A stretch of 64,000 bases of DNA from JACPUW01 sp049115495. GTDB taxonomy: Bacteria; Bacteroidota; Bacteroidia; CAILMK01; JACPUW01. Position 1 is the first letter of the stretch. The number at the start of each line of letters is the position of its first letter. The position numbers were made by a program, and so were the translations under genes. This document shows, piece after piece, positions 48,725-55,796 of the stretch. The stretch spans positions 124,001-188,000 of the forward strand of contig JAGDZV010000005.1 in the NCBI GenBank assembly GCA_049115495.1, read 5' to 3'. The notes below the pieces were generated by a model, which saw nothing but the letters and a program-made list of their open reading frames with translations, was not told the DNA's origin and did no database searches.

Positions 48725-49699
48725 CTAATCAACGGGTAATTCTACATTAATTGCTTCGGTCTCATACTCTTTAGCTTTATTAACGTTCCCCTGATTCATG
48801 TATATGGTGTAGAGGTAGTTTTTAGAGTATTGATCATTTGCGTTTAGCTCCAAGCAGCTTTCAAATTGTTTTATCGCCTTATCATAATTTCTCATTCTAA
48901 AATGGGCGATTCCCGCATTGAAATGTGGTGCGTGCTCAAAAGCATTTATTGCAATGGCTTTTTGGCAAAGCGCCAAACCTTGTTGGTTTTTACCAACGCG
49001 TAGTAAACCAACAGAGCGCTTGGTGTACCAATCTACCAATATGGCCTGCCCATTTTCATCATTCGGCGCAAAAGCATGAAATGTTTCCATGAGCTTTATT
49101 GCCTGATCGGTATCATTCGCATTTATCATTTCTATTGCCGCATTGTAGCAAGCGCCCGCATGGTTTCTTCTTATGCTCTCAAGATTTCCCAGTTTTAGCA
49201 TGGCTACTTCGTACTGTTTTACAGCATCGGTATTTTTACCCTGCAACATTTTAAGGTCTCCTAAACTCACATTAAAAAATGGGTTGTTGTATACCAAGAG
49301 TGCTGAATCTATTAATGTTTCAGTTTCAGATAAAAGTATATCGCGTTTTTTTAAGCCAGTTTTAATTCTATGCGCCTTATCAAGCCTTTTGTCAATGCGG
49401 TTAAAGATAATTTGCATTTCAGCATCAATATCTTCAAAGCTGGCTAAATCTTCGCCTTTTATGTTTGTTGCTTCAATTAAAATATTTGAGTCTACAGGTT
49501 GGTTTTTGAAAAATTCAGGTGAATCGTTTGCAATATTTTCTTTTTCTAGGCTATTTGTTTCGCTGTTTGATTTCAGATAGCTGTATTCTGATGTTTGAGA
49601 TTCAGGTTTAGAAAACTTGCTAAAAATGAAGTAAACAGCCATGGCTAACGCTATGGCCAGACCTGCTCCGGCCAGTAAGTTGTTTTTAGATTGGCTCAT
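48725..49699 (-). CDS. TPR-repeat membrane protein
   Basis: 324 residues with an N-terminal TM helix (AGAGLAIALAMAVYFIFSKF) and tetratricopeptide repeats over residues ~130-320, for example ALLVYNNPFFNVSLGDLKMLQGKNTDAVKQYEVAMLKLG and AFEHAPHFNAGIAHFRMRNYDKAIKQFESCLELNANDQYSKNYL in parts. A protein-protein scaffold on the periplasmic face is likely. It lies 37 bp after the transglycosylase gene and 21 bp before the DUF4349 gene, so the three may form an envelope operon. Confidence 0.8.
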   Translation of the reverse strand: MSQSKNNLLAGAGLAIALAMAVYFIFSKFSKPESQTSEYSYLKSNSETNSLEKENIANDSPEFFKNQPVDSNILIEATNIKGEDLASFEDIDAEMQIIFNRIDKRLDKAHRIKTGLKKRDILLSETETLIDSALLVYNNPFFNVSLGDLKMLQGKNTDAVKQYEVAMLKLGNLESIRRNHAGACYNAAIEMINANDTDQAIKLMETFHAFAPNDENGQAILVDWYTKRSVGLLRVGKNQQGLALCQKAIAINAFEHAPHFNAGIAHFRMRNYDKAIKQFESCLELNANDQYSKNYLYTIYMNQGNVNKAKEYETEAINVELPVD

Positions 49700-49736
49700 A
49701 ATCTTTGATTACGAATGGCTAAGTGCTTGGTTGCTT

Positions 49737-50672
49737 TTAGGGCTTTGGAATTTTTATTTCATACGCCGTTCCAGCCGGAACATAAAGCATGTATCGGGCA
49801 TTAATATCAAGCCATGGATTGAGCCATTTTAGCATTTTATACGTGGTTTTGTACTTAATTGCAAATGCTGGGAGATCATTTATTGTAGTGTCAACTTTTA
49901 CTGTAGTAAACTCGTGTTGGGGGTATAATTCGTCTTTATTCAAATTGAAGCCATATGCTTCAGGGTTCTCCATAATTACCTTGTAAGATAGGATTCTAAA
50001 TATATAGCGGTAGGTTTCACGGTTTAAAAACAAATCGTAATAGCTATCTACCTTTTGGCCCTTAAGGGCGTTGCTCAAACCCGTTTTTCCTCTATTGTAA
50101 GCTGCAGCAGAATTGGTCCAAGTGCCAAATTGCTCTTTCATATCTTTTAGGTATGCGCAAGCAGCTACAGTTGCCAAGTCTGGGTTTCTTCGCTCATCAA
50201 CGTAAGTATTTATTTGTAAACCGTAGTCTTTGGCCACACTTGCCATAAACTGCCACATACCAATTGCCTTTGCTGATGAAACTGCATTATTATCAAGTGC
50301 ACTTTCAGCAACGGCCAAATAGAAAAAATCAGTAGGTACTCCTTCTGCCTTAAGTGCATTTTGTATTGGAGTCTTCCAGCGGTTGGCTTCTTTTAAGATT
50401 TGAAGCGTTTTTGAGTGGAAGAATGTATTACTTAATATTTCGCGCTCTAACCGTTCTTTAATTTCTTGCTGATGTAAAGGAACCACTTCACCTGCAAATG
50501 TTAGTTTTTGAGGTACCGGTGGCGAAGTAATTTCTTGGGGAGCATCAATGGTGCCATTGCTTCCACTTTTAGTAAGTGTTTCAGGCTGATTTTCAGTTTT
50601 TTGATTATTGCCCAAAAAGGATGTAGATACAATGAGTAAAATGGCAAAAAATGCAGCTAGGTACTTGGTCAT
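49737..50672 (-). CDS. Lytic transglycosylase with LysM-like C-terminus (MltD-like)
   Basis: 311 residues from the ATG at 50672, which gives an N-terminal signal/anchor (MTKYLAAFFAILLIVSTSFLG). The SLT domain shows the catalytic glutamate in FYLAVAESALDNNAVSSAKAIGMWQFM and AAYNRGKTGLSNAL, the family 1D pattern. The last ~60 residues look like a LysM motif (LPAFAIKYKTTYKMLKWLNPWLDINARYMLYVPAG, in part). It cleaves peptidoglycan glycan strands with anhydro-muropeptide formation; a remodelling role is from family knowledge. It is divergently oriented to nhaC. Confidence 0.9.
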   Translation of the reverse strand: MTKYLAAFFAILLIVSTSFLGNNQKTENQPETLTKSGSNGTIDAPQEITSPPVPQKLTFAGEVVPLHQQEIKERLEREILSNTFFHSKTLQILKEANRWKTPIQNALKAEGVPTDFFYLAVAESALDNNAVSSAKAIGMWQFMASVAKDYGLQINTYVDERRNPDLATVAACAYLKDMKEQFGTWTNSAAAYNRGKTGLSNALKGQKVDSYYDLFLNRETYRYIFRILSYKVIMENPEAYGFNLNKDELYPQHEFTTVKVDTTINDLPAFAIKYKTTYKMLKWLNPWLDINARYMLYVPAGTAYEIKIPKP

Positions 50673-50786
50673 AGGGCGTTTTTTATTAAGAATCTTAATA
50701 CATAACAAATCTATCGATTCATTATTCCGTTAGATGTCAATAGTTAACAATTCATTCATAAAAAGATGGTTTACGGTTGATAAGTA

Positions 50787-50794
50787 TATATTTG
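50787..50794 (+). promoter_or_regulatory. Putative -7 box (TATATTTG) for nhaC
   Basis: TATATTTG matches TAnnTTTG exactly and ends 4 bp before the ATG at 50799, so the mRNA would have almost no leader. Confidence 0.4.
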
Positions 50795-50798
50795 GCTC

Positions 50799-52262
50799 AT
50801 GAGCAACTATAAAAAGGGAACGGCCTTGCAGGCATTGGTGCCCATTGGCTTCTTAGTATTAATTCTTGTGCTTAACGTAGTGTTTTTTGGAGGCGACGCT
50901 TCCTATGGCCCCAACCAAATTGCATTACTACTTGCTGCAGCTATTGGCGCATTAATAGCTTACCGAAATGGTATGCAATGGGAGCAGATAATGAAGGGAA
51001 TTCTTACGAGTATCAACCATGCCATGCCATCAATTCTCATTTTATTGCTCATTGGCGCTTTGGCTGGTACTTGGCTCATTAGCGGTATTGTGCCTGCAAT
51101 GATTTATTATGGTTTGCACGTGCTTACACCCAAGGTATTTCTGTTTGCCGCATGCATTGTTTGCATGATTGTAAGCTTGGCCACTGGCAGTTCTTGGAGT
51201 ACAGCGGCAACTGTAGGTGTGGCGCTAATGGGAATTGGAAATGCGCTTGGATTAAACGCCGGTTTGGTAGCTGGAGCAATAATTTCAGGCTCTTACTTTG
51301 GCGATAAAATGTCGCCATTGAGCGATACCACCAACCTTGCCCCAGCAATGGCTGGTACCGATTTATTTACCCATATTAGGTACATGTTCATTACAACCAT
51401 TCCTTCAATTACAATAGCACTTATTCTATTTATAATTTTTGGCCTTACAGCTGATAATAGCATTAGCGTTGACAATATTGCAACGGTTCAAGAAGCGATT
51501 AAAAGCAGTTTTAACATAACACCAATTCTCTTTTTGGTGCCAGCGGCAGTAATTTTTATGATTGTAAAAAAGGTGCCTGCATTGCCAGCCCTGCTAGTGG
51601 GTGTTTTGCTAGGTGCAGTTTGCGCTGTAGTGTTTCAAGGCTGGTTTTCTGATAAGGATCTTTTGTTGAGTCTTAGCCCTTTAAATCCTGACGATTTTAC
51701 CGCAACATGGCAGCACTACTACTCAGCAATAACACAAGCCATGTTTGGCGATATACAAATAGCAAGCGATAACGAAATGGTTGCGGGCTTGCTAAAGTCA
51801 AGCGGAATGATGGGAATGATGTTTGTGATTCTACTCGTTATTACGGCCATGGTTTTTGGCGGTGTAATGGAATCAGCGGGCTTTTTGCAGGCTATGGTAA
51901 ATGTGCTTATTAAACGAGTTGAGAAAACCTTTGCTCTTGTGGCTTCCACTGCTGGAACTTGTATTTTCTTTAACATGACCGCAAGTGAGCAATATGTAAG
52001 CTTGGTAGTGCCAGGCCGAATGTTTGCCGATGTTTATAAAGACAAAGGCCTTGAGCCACAATTGCTCAGTAGAACACTTGAAGATTCGGGTACTGTTACT
52101 TCTGTTTTAATTCCATGGAACTCTTGCGGTGCATACCATAGAGAAGTTTTGGGCGTAGGGCCAGAAATGTATTTGCCTTATGCATTTTTTAACCTAATTA
52201 GCCCAATAATGACTATGACCATTGCGGCTATAGGTTATAAGATTAAGAGGGTAAAGAAATAA
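50799..52262 (+). CDS. nhaC: Na+/H+ antiporter, NhaC family
   Basis: 487 residues with about 11-12 membrane helices. The NhaC-type signatures GSSWSTAATVGVALMGIG, AGAIISGSYFGDKMSPLSDTTNLAPAMAGTDLFTHI and EDSGTVTSVLIPWNSCGAYHREVLG are visible. It exports Na+ in exchange for H+, which fits a saline habitat. Its stop is followed by a 476-bp gene-free stretch full of repeats. Specific cation preference is not certain; malate/Na+ exchangers in this family exist. Confidence 0.92.
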   Translation: MSNYKKGTALQALVPIGFLVLILVLNVVFFGGDASYGPNQIALLLAAAIGALIAYRNGMQWEQIMKGILTSINHAMPSILILLLIGALAGTWLISGIVPAMIYYGLHVLTPKVFLFAACIVCMIVSLATGSSWSTAATVGVALMGIGNALGLNAGLVAGAIISGSYFGDKMSPLSDTTNLAPAMAGTDLFTHIRYMFITTIPSITIALILFIIFGLTADNSISVDNIATVQEAIKSSFNITPILFLVPAAVIFMIVKKVPALPALLVGVLLGAVCAVVFQGWFSDKDLLLSLSPLNPDDFTATWQHYYSAITQAMFGDIQIASDNEMVAGLLKSSGMMGMMFVILLVITAMVFGGVMESAGFLQAMVNVLIKRVEKTFALVASTAGTCIFFNMTASEQYVSLVVPGRMFADVYKDKGLEPQLLSRTLEDSGTVTSVLIPWNSCGAYHREVLGVGPEMYLPYAFFNLISPIMTMTIAAIGYKIKRVKK

Positions 52263-52274
52263 AAAATCAAAAGT

Positions 52275-52319
52275 TCAAGCTGAGGTACGAAGCTTCTCTC
52301 TCGGGTAATTCTTTTGCTT
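52275..52319 (+). repeat. Dispersed repeat, copy A (truncated)
   Basis: Starts TCAAGCTGAGGTACGAAGCT and diverges from the other copies after the TTTTGCT segment. Aligned by eye with copies B (52546-52635) and C (54049-54138). Confidence 0.65.
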
Positions 52320-52414
52320 TTGTGTATTTGAATAGCTCTTCTACAGAAGGTTTCGAAACATGGGCACTATCCTAAGTTATTTCGTCCCGTTGGTACTTAC
52401 TTCTCGAAATTAAG

Positions 52415-52497
52415 AACCCCTTGGGAGCTCTTTCCAAAATAAGTACTGCACTGCACCAAATTCGCTCAATTGAAATTAATTCAACTCCCAAGGGGTT
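52415..52497. repeat. Inverted repeat with 13-bp perfect arms
   Basis: AACCCCTTGGGAG (52415-52427) and CTCCCAAGGGGTT (52485-52497) with a 57-nt spacer. The arms would give a stable cruciform or RNA stem. It lies in the nhaC downstream interval, between repeat copies A and B. Confidence 0.6.
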
Positions 52498-52545
52498 GAG
52501 TCCAATACAGCCATGGCTACAAGATTAATAGCATTAAGATTTCAG

Positions 52546-52635
52546 TCAAGCTGAGGTATGAAGCTTCTCCTTCGGGTAATTCCTCTGCTAAAGATTGTAC
52601 CCAAAAGAGATCCTTTCTGCCAGCTGGCTGAGCAG
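52546..52635 (+). repeat. Dispersed repeat, copy B (full)
   Basis: About 90 bp from TCAAGCTGAGGTATGAAGCT to CAGCTGGCTGAGCAG. It contains the palindrome GCCAGCTGGC (52619-52628) and TTGTACCCAAAAGAGATCCT. It lies just upstream of the T9SS gene at 52739. Confidence 0.75.
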
Positions 52636-52650
52636 AATTAAGAAAACACC

Positions 52651-52686
52651 AAACCCGTCAGGTTTTGAAAATCTAACGGGTTTATT
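52651..52686 (+). terminator. Intrinsic terminator upstream of the 52739 gene
   Basis: AAACCCGT (52651-52658) pairs with ACGGGTTT (52676-52683), and the interior AGGTTTT / AAAATCT extends the stem with one G-U pair; a T-rich run follows. It would stop read-through from nhaC and the repeats. Confidence 0.82.
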
Positions 52687-52738
52687 TTTTTAGTAGTTTT
52701 CTATTTTCGCCTTTGTAAAAAGACAAAGAATTAATCAA

Positions 52739-54034
52739 ATGAAAAACTGGCTATTTGGAGCATTATTGATGCTGGGCTGCGGGCAATTATGGGCTCAAAC
52801 CGAATATGATTGGGAAATTGTATTTGAAAATGAAAATGTAACGTTTACCTACATTGATTTTTGGGATCATTTAACCGCAACAGCGGTAGGTAAAAACGGG
52901 GCCGTTTATCGCACTGATGATGGGGGCGAAAGTTGGGTAAACCAAAGCGATGCAAGATTCGGTGATATTACCTGCCTTGAAGTTACAAATCCTGATACCG
53001 CCTTTTTCACCAATGGAAGAAAAGTATTTAGAACTTTTGATGGCGGTGAAACTTGGAAAGAAATCCTTACTTCATTTACTCCAATAAATACCATTAGATG
53101 TGAGCTTCATAACTCAAATTCTCTCTACGTAGCGGGCGATAGTTCTTTGATTATGGTTTCGAAGAATTTTGGAGATACATGGTACCGAAAATCACCACTT
53201 GCTATTATGTTTCAAAATGAGAATATTATTGATTTGCTTGCTGGACCATATAGAGGAGATACATCCTACGCATTAAATACGTCAGTTTTTGATGAGCGAA
53301 TTACAATAGATAATTTAGAAACCATTCATGAAAATCGAGATTTCAGCCCAAATGGTGAGAAATTAGTTGATGTAAATCAATGTTATGAGTTTAGTAAACC
53401 GCTCATGGGATTAAAGTGGCAATTATTTGATAATAATCGATTTATCTATTGGTCTTTTGCTGGAGTGATATCTAGTTATGAAGGCTCAAAAGAACAAATT
53501 AATGGTGGGGCTTTTCATTACAGGTGGCAAGATGATCTGAAATTTCCTTTGGCCTATTCTGTTGGTAATAATGGTTACATTGTAAAGCTTAAAAACTTTA
53601 GGTTTAAAGCATTGGAGCAAGACACCACAAGCCCAACTGATAAGAATTTGAATTGGATTGATTTTGGTTGTCACTATTTTCCAAAATACAAGCTCCATGG
53701 TAACGATATAATCACTTTCATGTCTGTAGGTGATGGTATTATTATTAGAAAGCGCTTTGATTGGAAGCCTGGCGGTGTTAATGTAAAGAATGCTCCAACG
53801 GCCGAATTAAAGGTGAATGTATTTCCAAACCCTGCCAACGATTTGGTAAATATTTCAATAACGAATCATGACGAAAACTACCAAATTGATGTCATCTCAG
53901 TTGACGGTAAAGTAGTACAAAGCATTAATGCTAATTCATCCATTACACAAATTAGTGGCTTGCAAAAAGGCACTTATGTAATAAGGATTTATTCTGCAGA
54001 AGCAAGCGTTTTTAAGAAGCTGATTATAAACTAG
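52739..54034 (+). CDS. YCF48-like beta-propeller protein with T9SS type A sorting domain
   Basis: 431 residues with signal peptide MKNWLFGALLMLGCGQLWAQ. Residues ~30-200 hold propeller blades of the YCF48/BNR type: GKNGAVYRTDDGGESWVNQ, NGRKVFRTFDGGETWKEIL, LIMVSKNFGDTWYRKSP. The C-terminus FPNPANDLVNISITN followed by ISGLQKGTYVIRIYSAEASVFKKLIIN is the type A sorting domain. It has the same general plan as the NHL protein at 35.3 kb. It lies between repeat copies B and C. Confidence 0.85.
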   Translation: MKNWLFGALLMLGCGQLWAQTEYDWEIVFENENVTFTYIDFWDHLTATAVGKNGAVYRTDDGGESWVNQSDARFGDITCLEVTNPDTAFFTNGRKVFRTFDGGETWKEILTSFTPINTIRCELHNSNSLYVAGDSSLIMVSKNFGDTWYRKSPLAIMFQNENIIDLLAGPYRGDTSYALNTSVFDERITIDNLETIHENRDFSPNGEKLVDVNQCYEFSKPLMGLKWQLFDNNRFIYWSFAGVISSYEGSKEQINGGAFHYRWQDDLKFPLAYSVGNNGYIVKLKNFRFKALEQDTTSPTDKNLNWIDFGCHYFPKYKLHGNDIITFMSVGDGIIIRKRFDWKPGGVNVKNAPTAELKVNVFPNPANDLVNISITNHDENYQIDVISVDGKVVQSINANSSITQISGLQKGTYVIRIYSAEASVFKKLIIN

Positions 54035-54048
54035 GTCTTCAAGTATGG

Positions 54049-54138
54049 TCAAGCTGAGGAACGAAGCTTCTCTCTCGGGCAACTACTTTGCTAGAGCTTG
54101 TACCCAAAGGAGATCCTTTCTGCCAGCTGGCGGATCAG
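54049..54138 (+). repeat. Dispersed repeat, copy C (full)
   Basis: Starts TCAAGCTGAGGAACGAAGCT and runs through TTGTACCCAAAGGAGATCCT to GCCAGCTGGC (54122-54131). It begins 15 bp after the T9SS gene's stop and lies within the leader of the universal stress protein gene. Confidence 0.75.
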
Positions 54139-54228
54139 GTTGACTTTGATTCCGAAATACTAAAGCATGATTCAAGTCATCGTTTAAGGGCGCTTCTAAT
54201 TCTAATTTGCTTGTTTAAACAAGCAGCC

Positions 54229-55101
54229 ATGAAACGAATATTTGTCCCAGTAGATTTTTCGCCTTGCAGCGATAATGCAGTTGATTATGCTATTGAACTA
54301 TGTAAAAGGTATGGGGCCGAGCTATACGTGGTACATGGGTTTAATCCGAGTGCTGAGATTATCACCAGCGATTATGTAACTCCTTTTCAGGGTGTGCCGG
54401 GTACATTGAGCGCTGATCAGCTCAACGATTTTATTAAAGAAAGAAATGACTTTATTAGCAAGCAACTTACAGGTATTGAGGCATTAGCCGTACAAAATGG
54501 AGTAAAAATAAAAACGGCCAAAATAGAAAGTGCAATGTTTGATGATTTGGCAGATGAAGCCAAAGCCTTGGCATGCGACTTAGTGGTTATGGGTTCGCAT
54601 GGCAGCAAAGGCATTGAAGAGGCGCTGATCGGCAGCAACACTCAAAAATTTGTAAGATATAGCGAAATACCTGTATTGGTAATTAAGCAACCGCCACAAA
54701 AGCTAAGCAACATTGCCTTCTACTCAACATTTACCAAAGAAGGGGAGAAAAAGATTTACAGAGATTTTATAAAGCTGTTTGACAATAGCCTTAGCAAGGT
54801 GCATTTTGTTTACGTAAATACTCCATCTAATTTTTTAGATACGCCAACATCGTTGGAAAGAATAAACTCGTTTATTACCGATACAAAGCCCAAAAACTAC
54901 GATTGGCACATTTACAATGAAAATTCGGTAGAAGAAGGTGTTATGGGTTTTGCCGAGCATAATGATATTGATTTGGTAGTGTTGGCCACGCATGGCTATA
55001 CAGGGCTTAAACGCTTTTTTCACCACAGCTACACCGAAAGTGTAATTAATCATATTGACCTACCAGTAGTTACGTTTGGATTAGATAATAACCAAGGTTA
55101 G
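54229..55101 (+). CDS. Universal stress protein, two tandem UspA domains
   Basis: 290 residues from the ATG at 54229 (MKRIFVPVDFSPCSDNAVDYAIELC). An in-frame ORF extends to 54088, but that part lies in a repeat and lacks protein-like content. Domain 1 (about 1-145) has the ATP-binding pattern VVMGSHGSKGIEEALIGSNTQKFVRYSEIPVLV. Domain 2 (about 148-285) ends in VVLATHGYTGLKRFFHHSYTESVINHIDLPVVTF, where the G-x2-G-x9-G(S/T) spacing is less complete, so nucleotide binding may be limited to domain 1. Two-domain USPs are common in Bacteroidota. Confidence 0.92.
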   Translation: MKRIFVPVDFSPCSDNAVDYAIELCKRYGAELYVVHGFNPSAEIITSDYVTPFQGVPGTLSADQLNDFIKERNDFISKQLTGIEALAVQNGVKIKTAKIESAMFDDLADEAKALACDLVVMGSHGSKGIEEALIGSNTQKFVRYSEIPVLVIKQPPQKLSNIAFYSTFTKEGEKKIYRDFIKLFDNSLSKVHFVYVNTPSNFLDTPTSLERINSFITDTKPKNYDWHIYNENSVEEGVMGFAEHNDIDLVVLATHGYTGLKRFFHHSYTESVINHIDLPVVTFGLDNNQG

Positions 55102-55211
55102 CATGTTCATCTAAACTTAATCTACAATTGAATTGGAAATTACTGAAATTCAATTGAGTAACTGAATATTTGAACATCCTTATAAAGAACCTGTAAACAC
55201 ACTTAATGCCT

Positions 55212-55245
55212 AAAAGCCTTTGACGCCCAAATCAAAGGCTTTTTT
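55212..55245 (+). terminator. Intrinsic terminator after the universal stress protein gene
   Basis: Perfect 12-bp stem AAAAGCCTTTGA (55212-55223) / TCAAAGGCTTTT (55232-55243), 8-nt loop, T-rich tail. Confidence 0.88.
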
Positions 55246-55298
55246 CTTTTTTAACCATTCCAAGCGAACCAAATCCAAATCTTATAGTTTTTTCTTGC

Positions 55299-55796
55299 AT
55301 GAGTAAATGGATAAATATTTGGACTGTATTGTTGTTGGCGGTGGTTATTATTGGCTGTGCGTCTAAAGTGGTAAAGGACCAAGAAGGGTTTACAAGCCCC
55401 GTAAAAAATAAAGTGGTTAAAACTGAAGAGCAATGGAAAGGGGAGCTTACGAGTGAAGAGTTTAGAGTACTTAGAGAAAAAGGGACTGAGCGTGCATTTA
55501 CTGGTGAATATTGGGACAACAAAAAGAAAGGGGAATACTATTGCGCAGGCTGCGGACATCATTTGTTTAGTTCAAAACACAAGTTTAAATCAGGAACCGG
55601 CTGGCCAAGTTTTTATGATGTGGCTACCGATAGCAGCATAATTGTGGGTAAAGACAATAGCTATGGAATGACCAGAGACGAACTGCTTTGCGCCAAATGT
55701 GGTGGCCATCAAGGTCACGTATTTGATGATGGCCCAAGACCAACAGGCTTGCGTTACTGCATCAATTCGGTGTCAATGGATTTTGTTGAAGATTAA
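55299..55796 (+). CDS. msrB: Peptide-methionine (R)-S-oxide reductase, lipoprotein form
   Basis: 165 residues. The N-terminus MSKWINIWTVLLLAVVIIGC ends in a lipobox cysteine at position 20, so the enzyme is probably lipid-anchored in the periplasm rather than cytosolic. Zinc cysteines C82, C85, C131, C134 and the catalytic C154 in RYCINSVSMDF are all visible, as are GTGWPSF and CGGHQGHVFDDGP. It reduces methionine-R-sulfoxide in proteins. It overlaps the end of the convergent TonB receptor gene by 4 bp. Confidence 0.95.
   Translation: MSKWINIWTVLLLAVVIIGCASKVVKDQEGFTSPVKNKVVKTEEQWKGELTSEEFRVLREKGTERAFTGEYWDNKKKGEYYCAGCGHHLFSSKHKFKSGTGWPSFYDVATDSSIIVGKDNSYGMTRDELLCAKCGGHQGHVFDDGPRPTGLRYCINSVSMDFVED

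Larger units (their letters stand above)
52263..52738. other. Gene-free interval with repeats and hairpins
   Basis: This 476-bp stretch after nhaC carries two copies of a dispersed repeat (52275-52319, truncated; 52546-52635, full), an inverted pair with 13-bp perfect arms (52415-52427 and 52485-52497) and a terminator (52651-52686). No ORF is supported. Confidence 0.6.

Noticed and set aside
49173..49580. 135-residue open frame on the plus strand within the TPR gene
   Set aside because: Antisense to a TPR protein with consistent repeats; residue composition is biased by the opposite strand.
54088..54228. N-terminal extension of the universal stress protein
   Set aside because: The extension lies in dispersed repeat copy C and lacks protein-like conservation; the USP fold begins at 54229.
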